Part shown: in pieces, positions 8,301 to 16,000 of the stretch
Numbering within the stretch: position 1 is the stretch's first letter
Layout: every line of letters begins with the position of its first letter
Origin: Verrucomicrobiota bacterium
GTDB lineage: Bacteria > Verrucomicrobiota > Verrucomicrobiia > Limisphaerales > UBA8199
NCBI GenBank assembly: GCA_026397855.1
Contig: JAPLUA010000003.1
Coordinates: 1-18,039, forward strand
Reading direction: 5' to 3'
Length of the DNA stretch: 18,039 bases
Program-made: the position numbers and the translations under genes
Notes under the pieces: model-generated
The model's database searches: none
Seen by the model: the letters and a program-made list of their open reading frames with translations, nothing else
Told to the model about the DNA's origin: nothing

Positions 8301-9067
8301 TGCTCGGGGCCGGCCAATCGCCAATCGCCAATCGTCAATCGTCAATCGCCGAGATCCCCGCCATTGGCGACGCCAACTCGATTCAATGGGCGCTGGGCAA
8401 GCGGATCGGCGACACGATTGATTACACAGACGAGCAGGGCCGGGCGTTCAAGCTGCGGCTGGTGGGCGGGGTGGCGAACTCGATCCTGCAAGGGAGCCTG
8501 ATCATTGACGAGGCGGAGTTCACCCGTCGCTTCCCGGGCGAGAGCGGCTACCGCATGTTCCTGCTGGATGCGCCATCCAACTCCGTCGCGCAAGCTTCCG
8601 CCGCCCTGTCGCGCGCCATGCAGGACACCGGCCTGGAGTTGACGCCCGCGGCGCGGCGGCTTGACGAGTTCAACGCGGTGCAGAACACCTACCTGGGCAC
8701 GTTCCAGATCCTGGGCGGCCTGGGCCTGCTGCTCGGCAGCGCGGGTCTGGGGGTGGTGGTCCTGCGCAATGTCCTGGAACGGCGCGGCGAGCTGGGCCTG
8801 CTGACGGCTGTGGGTTTCCGGCGGCGATTGCTCCAGCGCCTGGTGTTGATCGAGCATGGCGCCCTGCTGGGGCTCGGGCTGGGCCTCGGCGCTGTCGCTG
8901 CCGCCCTCGCGGTGCTGCCGGCCATCCTGGCTCCCGGCACGCAACTGCCCTGGGGCTCGCTGGCCCTGACGCTCGCCGCCATCCTGCTGAACGGCCTCCT
9001 CTGGACCTGGCTGGCCACGACCTATTCCCTGCGCGGCAACCTCCTGGCCGCCCTGCGGAATGAATGA
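5303..9067 (+). CDS. Large FtsX-type ABC permease, ten predicted membrane helices
   Basis: 1254 residues. Helices can be placed at about 16-40, 652-673, 696-728, 745-769, 797-816, 826-846, 873-894, 1131-1154, 1181-1209 and 1220-1239. This is a duplicated FtsX core (ten helices, as in YbbP) rather than the four of LolC/LolE/MacB. Two extracytoplasmic regions result: a very large first one (about 41-650) and a second of about 235 residues (895-1130). FtsX cores are recognisable at ASEVGILLALGLRPGQVRRLL and, in the second copy, RRGELGLLTAVGFRRRLLQRL. It should form a homodimeric or pseudo-dimeric transporter with the ATPase at 4352 and move, or mechanically act on, envelope lipid or lipoprotein substrates. 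The substrate cannot be told from sequence. Two heptamer arrays interrupt it, encoding residues about 784-793 (between helices 4 and 5) and 1004-1015 (second periplasmic domain). ATG 5303 directly precedes the first helix; no Shine-Dalgarno is visible. Confidence 0.9.
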   Translation: MTFWTLIRRSLRFHARAHLGVVLGAAIGSATLIGALVVGDSVRESLASMALRRLGGIHFALSTQDRLFQASLVPRLGSILPPDSIRVNTNNRPGFIRPVGGEPQSSALALPGIVSRQDGAARANRVNVLGVEASAWPRLAGWGNLSPDAWAAVPDEDTPEGARVSVEEFKRRRRITEQWRAGETAFINQTLARQLMVREGDEIVLRVRKPSALGLDAAISPRNEDTVALRLKVGAVLTPDMLGDFALAAQSAPPANLFLPREFLADKAGVRGSANLLVSGPVLVSPEPTRWDALRSNAARWLWRHAPQLRVSQTGPMSAYYHSDPASLAGRAARKIEPKREQPLPDEPSLPWMNKELARAWLPEDAGLAVRAVEQPQSATGGEYIRPFVEVTSSRLFLEPAVADAALNPRTLPLTNRHAFQSDTLEDVAFGRFVTNGARVLTYLANLIRAGDHAAPYSMVTAADGPFVPTDLRDDEILVNEWLADDLRVKPGDAVELSYYVVDSGSRLVERTNSFRVRRIVPLKGIYADRTLMPEFPGLAKAESTHDWDAGFPLVYPIRDKDEAYWKTYRGTPKAYVTLAAGQAMWANRFGTLTAIRYDVPAHTFASTCREAVYRNLLANLRPADVGLRFEAVRAQALKAAAQGQDFGQLFLGFSLFLVVAALLLMALLFQFGLEQRASEVGILLALGLRPGQVRRLLLAEGSVLAFLGGIVGVLGGIAYARAMLWGLATVWRGAIGGAELQFHLTAASLIIGLCASTVVGGLTIWLTLRKQALRPVRELLVGEVHGPQSTVHSRGVWIAAVAGVTAAGLVVWALVSGQNSNPEVFFSAGSLVLVAGLGAAAAWLNRLSREAASARLSLRELGVRGCARRRKRSLASIALLACGSFLVAAIGVFRLDANRDATRRDSGTGGFALIGESTMPVAQDLNTKAGREFYGLDPRQLAGVNVVPLRVREGDAASCLNLNRAQKPRLLGVKPELLSGRFTFANVAKGLDRREGWSLLGAGQSPIANRQSSIAEIPAIGDANSIQWALGKRIGDTIDYTDEQGRAFKLRLVGGVANSILQGSLIIDEAEFTRRFPGESGYRMFLLDAPSNSVAQASAALSRAMQDTGLELTPAARRLDEFNAVQNTYLGTFQILGGLGLLLGSAGLGVVVLRNVLERRGELGLLTAVGFRRRLLQRLVLIEHGALLGLGLGLGAVAAALAVLPAILAPGTQLPWGSLALTLAAILLNGLLWTWLATTYSLRGNLLAALRNE
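7654..7681 (+). repeat. Heptanucleotide tandem array inside the permease gene (first)
   Basis: Four head-to-tail units, GGTCCAC, GGTCCAC, AGTCCAC, AGTCCAT, with a degenerate fifth beginning AGTCGCG. It encodes VHGPQSTVHSR in the cytoplasmic linker between helices 4 and 5. Because 7 is not a multiple of 3, gain or loss of one unit would shift the frame. Confidence 0.85.
8314..8348 (+). repeat. Heptanucleotide tandem array inside the permease gene (second)
   Basis: Five units: CCAATCG three times, then TCAATCG twice. It encodes the SPIANRQSSIA stretch in the second periplasmic domain. The unit differs from the array 650 bases upstream, so the two are not copies of each other. Confidence 0.88.
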
Positions 9068-9241
9068 CGGCGCAGCGCGCCGGCATCCAATCCCTCCATC
9101 ACCCGGCACCAGCAACGTCACTCGCGAGCGTCGCCAAGGCCGGAAGCGGTTCGATTCAACGTGTTTGCCCGTCAATCAGGCCCCAATCAGCACGCCAGTT
9201 GGCCCATATTACCCCCCTGCGCGCACCGTATCCCCCAGTAA

Positions 9242-9274
9242 ACCCCTCGTATACCCCTCGTCTACCCCTCGTAT
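9242..9274. repeat. Three tandem 11-bp repeats in the convergent intergenic gap
   Basis: ACCCCTCGTAT, ACCCCTCGTCT and ACCCCTCGTAT follow each other without spacing. They lie in the 266-bp gap (9068-9333) between the 3' ends of the permease and the SNF2 gene, flanked by TGGCCCA at 9200-9206 and 9274-9280. Eleven bases is close to one helical turn. The rest of the gap shows no gene, and no clear stem-plus-T-run terminator for either neighbour. Confidence 0.7.
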
Positions 9275-9333
9275 GGCCCAAGTAATTGCATGGCTGGGAG
9301 GCGACTTTGAGATCCGGGGGGTGGCGGGGGCGG

Positions 9334-12300
9334 TTAATCGGCGAAGAGGAAGCGGAGGTCGTCGAGGGTGAGGCTCTTGGCGAAGCGTTCCTCGCCCAGC
9401 ACATCCTCGGCGAGAGCTTTCTTCTGCTTTTGCAGGGTGCGGATCTTTTCCTCGATGCTGTCCTTGATGAGGAGGCGGTAGGCGATGACCTTGTTGACCT
9501 GGCCGATGCGGTGGGTGCGGTCAATGGCCTGGCTTTCGACGGCTGGGTTCCACCAGGGGTCGAACAGCACGACGTAGCTTGCGGCGGTGAGGTTGAGCCC
9601 GAAGCCGCCGGCCTTGAGAGAGATGAGGAAGATGGCCGGGCCCTCGGTGGACTGGAATTCCCGGACCAGGTCACCGCGGTTTTCCGTGTGGCCGGCCAGG
9701 TAGAAGTGCGGCCATTTGCGCTCTTCGATGCCGGTGCGGAGGATGTTGAGCATCTCCACGAACTGGGAGAAGACGAGCACCTTCTGGCCCTCCTCCATCA
9801 GCGACTCGAGCTGTTCCATGAGTGCCTCGACCTTGGCGGACGGCGCCTTGGTATTGGGGCTGACCAGCCGGGGATGGCAGCAGATCTGGCGGAGGCGGAG
9901 CAGGGACACCAGGAAGTGGAATTGATGTTCGGACAGCTCCTTTTGGGTCTTGATCGCCAGCAGGAGCTGCTGGGCGCGCTTGAGCTCGGCGCGGTAGAGC
10001 GTCTTCTGCTCGCCCTCGATTTCGCAGAGCAGGTCTTCCTCGGTGCGGTCGGGGAGGTCCTTGGCGACCTGGGACTTGGTGCGGCGCAGGAGGAAGGGGC
10101 GGACGCGGGCCGAGAGGCGGCGGCGGCCGAGGGTATCGCCCTTGGAATCGTAGGTTTTGGCGAACTGCATGCGGCTGCCAAGCACGCCGGGCATGGCGAA
10201 GTTGGTGAGGCTCCACAGGTCGAGGAGGCGGTTCTCGATGGGGGTGCCCGTCAGGACCAGCCGGTGCTCGGCGCGCAAGGCGCGGGCGACCTGCGCGGTC
10301 TGGGAGCTGGGGTTCTTGATGTACTGGCCCTCGTCGAGGATCACCGCCAGCCACCGCACGGAGAGCAGGCTCTCGCCGAGCATCCGCAGTTGGCTGTAAT
10401 TGAGCACGTGCAAATCCGCCTCGTCCAGGTTTTCAGACACGCGGTCCAGTTCGCTGGCCGGCCAGAGCTTGACGCGCAGGCCGGGCGTGAAGTGAACGGC
10501 CTCGGCGTGCCAGTTGTCCATGACGCTCTTGGGGCAGACGACGAGGCTGGGGGGGATCGTGTCCGCGGCGGCCTTGGCGGGACGTCGGCCCTTGGGCGCG
10601 GGAGCGGCCTGCGGGGCGGCGGCCGCCTGCGCGGGGAGGGCGGGCCTCGGCTGCTCGCGGAGCCAGAGGAGCCAGGAGAGCGTTTGGAGCGTCTTGCCCA
10701 GGCCCATGTCGTCGGCGAGGATGCCCCCGAAGCGGTTGGTGGAGAGGTAGGCCAGGAAGTGAAACCCTTCGAGCTGGTAGGGGCGGAGCTGCGCCTTGAC
10801 GCCCGCCGGGAGGTTTTCGCTGACGCGCCGCTGGATCTGCTCAACCTGCTGCTCGGGCAGGAACTTCTTTGCCGCTTCATCGGCGAGCTGGAGGGCGTGC
10901 AGGCGCTGTGGCTCGGCAGAAAGTTCGCGCGGGTTGAGGCCCAGCCGCGCCAGGCGCTCGTTCTCGTCCTCGCTCAGGTCGTATTGAAGCCGGCGCCAGC
11001 CTTTGCCCTCGAGCCGGACGTAGGCGCCCTTGGCGTTGAGGAGCAGCTTGATCTCCGCCTGCGTTAGAGTGGTGTCGGACACGTCGAGCACGACGCGCAG
11101 GTCGAACCAATCAATGTCGGTCTCGGTGACATCGAGCTTCACGCTGCCGGCGACGGCGGCGGAGGTGAGGGAGGCCAGGTCGCCCCCGAGCTTGACGGTG
11201 ATCTCCGGCGGCATGCCCTGGAGCCAGGCCATGAATACTTCCGGGAATTTCTTCGACACTCGCAGGCTCAGGTTCCCGCCGTAGGAGTAGGGCCTGAGGT
11301 TCAGCGGATCGAGCAGCGGCGGCACGCGGTCGAGGATGGCCCTGTCATAGAGGATGATGGCATTTCCCTCCTCGGGTTTCCTTCGAGCGGGCTGGCGTGT
11401 TTCATCTACCCAGGCGTTCCCGACCCAGACCTGGCGATGTCCGTCCGGGGATTCCGCCAAGACCCGCACCGTGCAATCCTCGGTCTTGGAGCCGGGATAA
11501 ACCTGCTTCAGGTTGCAGTGGATGACGACCTCATAAGGCAGCACGCGCACGCGGTCGCGGACGCGGGGCGGCAGCTCGGCGCCCAACGACTGCAGGAACG
11601 CCACGCCGGCGGTCTGCTCGATGGCCGGCGCCGGGATCCGGCTCTCCTTCGCCGGATCGAGCACCAGGTTGCAGGGGGGCGGGCCGATGAAGACCGCGTC
11701 GGCTGTGAGGTAAAGCGCCGGATGGCCGGGGAGCGCGCAGAGGATTTTCGGGGCCGGAGATCCGTCGGCCTGCGCCAGGCGTACCCGGTAATCGTCGTTC
11801 TCGCTGGCTGCGGGGATAATCTCCCAGCGGAGGGCCTCAGCCGGGCGGGCGAGGGGCTGGCCATCGTTCCGGACGATCCGATCCTCGAGCAGCCTGATTC
11901 GCAGCAGCCGACCCAGTATGCGGCACGATTCGAAATCGTGGTAGGTCAACTGCAATGACATGCCATACAAGGCGTGACGGGAGAAGAACTGCCAGATCAT
12001 CTCCGCTTCGGGGGTGAGGGCGATCTGGCTTTTATCGTAATTGCCTGAGAGTTGGCGCATTTGCTGCGGCTTGAGGCTCTCGAAGTCGGTTTTCCCCGGC
12101 CGCAGCCACTGCAGGGATACCTCGCCCTCGCCAACCGACAGGCGGAAATCGGTGCAGAGGGGGCTGGCGGCGTTGGAGGTGTTGGGCTGCATGCTGAGAT
12201 CGCCGAGCCTCCGCTCCCAGCTCTTGATTTCCCGAACCCGTTCCCATTGCGACAGGAGTTGCTTGATTTCCTGCAAATTCGTGACCGGCACCATGAACGG

Positions 12301-12948
12301 GGGTATCTGTTTGCCGTGCTGGAGGACGGTATTGGCCACGTAAAGCCAGAAGAGGTAATCGTTCTTCGGGAATGACGGCCAGACCTGGAGCACGTTCCAG
12401 CCAAAGGCGCCCAGCGGCAGACCCATCTCATCGAATTCCCAGTTGGTGATGTGCCCGGCCTTGCGGCAGCGCTCATACACCATGCAAACCTTCGCCAGGA
12501 ACTTCCGTTCCTGCGCCTTCAGCGGGGTGTTGCGGGTGGCCATAACCTGGTTCATCAGCTCGCTGGAGTCTGACGCAGACGGCTTGAGCCTGGACGCGGC
12601 CATGGCAGCGGAGGCTGTCGGGCCGACCGTGCTCAGGTTGCGAACCGCCGCCTGGCTGCATTCGGCCAGCAGGGCACGCATCGCCGCCACAATGTGCTCG
12701 CAATTAACCGCCTGCGGACAGGAACAATGGGCTTCCCAGCCTCCCGACAGGCTGTAGCCCAGGCCCACCTCATAGTCTTCGCCGTCCTTGACGAGCGCGG
12801 AGTAGGAGTGCCCCGGCACTTTGGCGACCAGGTTTTGCACGCCACCGCGGCAGAAGCATGCCTCGCCGTCGCGCCTTGCCTCGGCGCTAAACAGCTTGAG
12901 GAATGCTTGTGCCTTGCGCGGTTCGAGCAATTCAAACACGTCGTCCAT
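9334..12948 (-). CDS. SWIM zinc-finger SNF2-family helicase-like ATPase
   Basis: 1204 residues. An N-terminal SWIM zinc finger reads CSCPQAVNCEH (C75, C77, C83, H85). A long middle part (about 90-700) has no motif I can name. The C-terminal SNF2/RapA-type motor has DDMGLGKT (746-753, motif I), PSLVVCPKSVMDNW (Ia), LDEGQYIKNP (D872-E873-G874-Q875, motif II), LTGTPIENR (III), a VLVFSQF strand (IV), SLKAGGFGLNLTAAS (V), and FDPWWNPAVESQAIDRTHRIGQ (VI, HRIGQ 1146-1150). All are intact. Such proteins use ATP to translocate on double-stranded DNA and remodel protein-DNA complexes; bacterial SWIM-SNF2 proteins are common but poorly characterised. An Ala/Pro-rich, low-complexity insert (PALPAQAAAAPQAAPAPKG) lies between motifs I and Ia. 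It stands alone, convergent with the permease and divergent from the subtilase. Start: ATG 12948 fits the promoter at 12955-12982, implying a leaderless message. Confidence 0.92.
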   Translation of the reverse strand: MDDVFELLEPRKAQAFLKLFSAEARRDGEACFCRGGVQNLVAKVPGHSYSALVKDGEDYEVGLGYSLSGGWEAHCSCPQAVNCEHIVAAMRALLAECSQAAVRNLSTVGPTASAAMAASRLKPSASDSSELMNQVMATRNTPLKAQERKFLAKVCMVYERCRKAGHITNWEFDEMGLPLGAFGWNVLQVWPSFPKNDYLFWLYVANTVLQHGKQIPPFMVPVTNLQEIKQLLSQWERVREIKSWERRLGDLSMQPNTSNAASPLCTDFRLSVGEGEVSLQWLRPGKTDFESLKPQQMRQLSGNYDKSQIALTPEAEMIWQFFSRHALYGMSLQLTYHDFESCRILGRLLRIRLLEDRIVRNDGQPLARPAEALRWEIIPAASENDDYRVRLAQADGSPAPKILCALPGHPALYLTADAVFIGPPPCNLVLDPAKESRIPAPAIEQTAGVAFLQSLGAELPPRVRDRVRVLPYEVVIHCNLKQVYPGSKTEDCTVRVLAESPDGHRQVWVGNAWVDETRQPARRKPEEGNAIILYDRAILDRVPPLLDPLNLRPYSYGGNLSLRVSKKFPEVFMAWLQGMPPEITVKLGGDLASLTSAAVAGSVKLDVTETDIDWFDLRVVLDVSDTTLTQAEIKLLLNAKGAYVRLEGKGWRRLQYDLSEDENERLARLGLNPRELSAEPQRLHALQLADEAAKKFLPEQQVEQIQRRVSENLPAGVKAQLRPYQLEGFHFLAYLSTNRFGGILADDMGLGKTLQTLSWLLWLREQPRPALPAQAAAAPQAAPAPKGRRPAKAAADTIPPSLVVCPKSVMDNWHAEAVHFTPGLRVKLWPASELDRVSENLDEADLHVLNYSQLRMLGESLLSVRWLAVILDEGQYIKNPSSQTAQVARALRAEHRLVLTGTPIENRLLDLWSLTNFAMPGVLGSRMQFAKTYDSKGDTLGRRRLSARVRPFLLRRTKSQVAKDLPDRTEEDLLCEIEGEQKTLYRAELKRAQQLLLAIKTQKELSEHQFHFLVSLLRLRQICCHPRLVSPNTKAPSAKVEALMEQLESLMEEGQKVLVFSQFVEMLNILRTGIEERKWPHFYLAGHTENRGDLVREFQSTEGPAIFLISLKAGGFGLNLTAASYVVLFDPWWNPAVESQAIDRTHRIGQVNKVIAYRLLIKDSIEEKIRTLQKQKKALAEDVLGEERFAKSLTLDDLRFLFAD

Positions 12949-12954
12949 CGGTCA

Positions 12955-12982
12955 AGTATAGTGGCCGGCCGCAGCGTGACAA
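12955..12982 (-). promoter_or_regulatory. Strong sigma-70-like promoter for the SNF2 gene
   Basis: On the minus strand TTGTCA (plus 12977-12982) and TATACT (plus 12955-12960) are separated by 16 bases; each matches consensus at five of six positions. The -10 ends six bases before the ATG at 12948, placing the expected transcription start at the A of the ATG. A leaderless mRNA would explain the missing ribosome-binding site. Confidence 0.6.
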
Positions 12983-13039
12983 GCCGTCTGCGGTTTGAGC
13001 CGCGGATTTTCCTCACTTCCATGCTCGCCTTGGCGCAGG

Positions 13040-13045
13040 TATAAT
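13040..13045 (+). promoter_or_regulatory. Candidate -10 element for the subtilase gene
   Basis: A perfect TATAAT lies 18 bases before ATG 13064 and would give a 5' leader of about a dozen bases. No good -35 is visible at 16-18 bases upstream (nearest TTCCAT at 13018-13023). It shares the 115-bp divergent intergenic region with the SNF2 promoter. Confidence 0.4.
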
Positions 13046-13063
13046 GATAAAGTTGGCCTTTGT

Positions 13064-16000
13064 ATGCACTGGCGGCCTCTGACCTGGGTCCTGTTGAGCG
13101 CAATGTCGCTCTTTGCAGGATTCTTCTTTTGGCACCAGGCCCATGAGCGCGCCGCCCCGCGCCCCCCCCCCCCCCCCCCCCCCCCCCACGCATCACGCAT
13201 CACGCATCACGCCCCCCCCACCCCCGCGCCCCCTAACCCAGCCCCAAGCCGCCTCGACGCCGCAAAATCTCCGCCTCACCAACACCTCAACTCCCCTCGA
13301 CCGCCTGGCCCGCAGCGAACACGCCATCCTGCTCGCAAACGCCTGGCTCGATACGGCCCAACTGTCCCAAAACAGCTCCGCCCGGCCCGGGCCGGCAAGC
13401 ATTGATTCGCCTTTGCCAATCCCCGCGCACCTCCGCGCCCAGGGCGACCCCGGCGCCTATGTCGTCCAATCCCGCGCGCCGCTGGACGATGCCTTTCGCG
13501 CCCTCCTGCAGGCCGCCGGGGCAACCGTTGTTTCCTACATCCCGAACAATGCCTATCTGGTTCGCGCTTCGCCCGCCGCCGCGCAACAGGTCGCCGCGGA
13601 CCCGCGCGCGCAGGCTGTCCTGCCCTACGAGCCCTACTACAAACTGCAATCCCCGCTGCTCGGGTCGGCGGTGACGCAAACGCCGCTGCCAGAGGGCTGC
13701 GCTCTCGATGTGTTGCTGTTCCCCGATGCCCGCGCCGCTGCTGCTGCGGGTTTGAAAGATCTCGGCCTGCAAATCATCGGCGATGAACCCTCCCCCTTCG
13801 GGCCCGTGCTCAAGGTGCGCGCTGCCGCAGATGCGACCGGCCAAACCGCCGCCGCTGATTCCGCCGCCATTCTCTGCGCCCTGGCCCGGCTTCCCGCCGT
13901 GCAACAGATCGCGCTGTCGCGCCATCGCGTCATGGCCAGCGACCTCTCCCGCGCCCGCGTCGCCGTCGCGACCGACTCCGTCACCCCCGACAACTACCTC
14001 GGCCTGACCGGCACCAATGTGCTCGTCAACGTCAACGACTCGGGCGTGGATGCCTCCCATCCCGACCTGACCAACCGGGTCTTCTCCGATCTCCCGATCA
14101 ACGGCACGGACACCAACGGCCACGGCACCCACATCGCGGGCATCATCGCCGGCAGCGGCCTGGAGTCCCCCACGGTCACCAACGCCAGCGGCTCCGTCAT
14201 GCCGGCCGTGGACTCCCAGTTCCGCGGTTTCGCGCCCGCCGCGCGGCTTTTTGTCATGGCCGCCGGTCCCGATGCCGATCCCTCGTCCTCCAATTCCTAT
14301 CTCCAGGAAACCGCCGCCCGGACCAACGCCTTCATCTCGAACAACAGTTGGGGCTACGACGACGACAACGCCTACGACCTGGCCGCCGCCAGCTACGATG
14401 CGGCGGTCCGGGATGCCCTCCCCGGCGTGCCCGGCGCGCAACCTCTCCTGTTTGTGTTCGCCGCCGGCAACACCGGGAAGGGCGCGGACGACGGGCTCGG
14501 CGGGATCGCCGGCTCCGTCATGTCGCCCGGCACGGCCAAGAACGTGATCACCGTCGGCGCCATCGAACAGCCCCGCGCCATCGCCGACGAGGCCTGGCAG
14601 TGTGCCCTGGTTGACGGCACCAACGTCTGCTGGACCAACCGGCCGTGGCTCGGGATCACCTCGACCAACAACGAGGTGGCGGGGTTCTCGGGGCGCGGGA
14701 ATGTCGGCGCTGGCATCGAGGGCGTCTTTGGCCGGTTCAAGCCGGACGTCGTCGCCCCCGGCACGTTCGTGGTGGCGGCGCGTTCGACGCAGTGGGACCG
14801 GACCGCCTACTACCGCCCCGCCAAGGACTCCAACTACTTCGAGGTGCTCAGCAACATCAACAACACCATCGGCCCCTTCTACCGCTACGAATCGGGCACC
14901 AGCATGTCGGCCGCGGAGGTCTCCGGCACGCTGGCTCTCATGCAGGAGTTCTTTCAGCGCCTCAGCCGCACCAACAGCCCCGCCCTGATGAAGGCCCTCC
15001 TGATCAACGGTGCCCGCAGCCTGAGCACCCGATACGACTTCCAGGTCTCCGCCCTCACCAATTACCAGGGATGGGGGCTGATCAATCTTACCAACAGCCT
15101 CCCCGGGCCGTTGACCAACCCGGTCCCGACGGCCAGCCCGATGCTGCTGTTCGACCAGGAGCCGGACGACGCCCTGGCCACCGGCCAGAGCCGCACCCGC
15201 TTCGTGACGCTTGCCGACGCGGCGACCCACCAACCGCTGCGCGTCACGCTCGCCTGGACCGACCCGCCCGGGAACCCGGCTGCCAGCCTCAAGCTCGTGA
15301 ACAACCTCGACCTCGTGGTCACCAATCTCGCCACGGGCGAAGTCTTCTTCGGCAACGACTTTCCCGCCGGCGGCAGCTTCAGCGTCCCGTGGGACACCCT
15401 TTCGCCGCCCAACCTGGATGTGGTGAACAACGTCGAAAATGTCTATCTCGCGCCGCCGCTCGGCGCCGCCTACTCCTTCACCGTCATCGCCCGAGGCGTC
15501 AACGTCAACGCGGTCGCTGCCCAGGCCACTAACGTGGCGCAGGATTGCGCGCTGGTCATCTCCAGCGGCGATGGCGCGGTGGCCGATGCGTTGACCCTCA
15601 CCGACGCCCCGATAGCGTCCGCCACTTCGTCCAATGTGATGTTCCTCACCAATGCCTTTGCCGCCGGCTCCGGGATTTCCGGCGCGCTCCTGGTCAACCA
15701 GCGTGCGGGGGCCAATCCGCCCCTGCTGGATGTGGGCTCCATTCCCTGGCCGGCCGGCTCCAACGGTTTAATCGCACCCGGCACGCTCAGCCAGTGGCGG
15801 TTCTATGTCCTCACCAACGACCAGGCCTACACCAACGCCGCCTTTGTCACTTTCCGCCCCGACCGCCTGTCGGTGCCCTCCGTGAATGTCAACGTGACCA
15901 ACTTCGCCGGCGCTACGGCGCTTGGCGCGGACATTGACCTGTATGTGTCCACCAACCCGGCGTTGACCACCTTGGACCCGGCCGCCATTGCCGGAGCCGA

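Noticed and set aside
4352..9067. MacAB-type efflux pump
   Set aside because: There is no HlyD/MacA adaptor and the permease has ten helices, not four; a YbbAP-like system fits better.
9286..11067. 593-codon open frame on the plus strand
   Set aside because: Antisense shadow of the SNF2 gene caused by high GC at third positions; the minus strand has every helicase motif.
13188..13212. CRISPR-like array
   Set aside because: Seven-base units without spacers are a microsatellite; no cas genes are present.
13287..15233. 648-codon open frame on the minus strand
   Set aside because: Antisense to the subtilase, whose plus frame holds the catalytic triad; the minus translation is Gly/Arg-rich with no motif.
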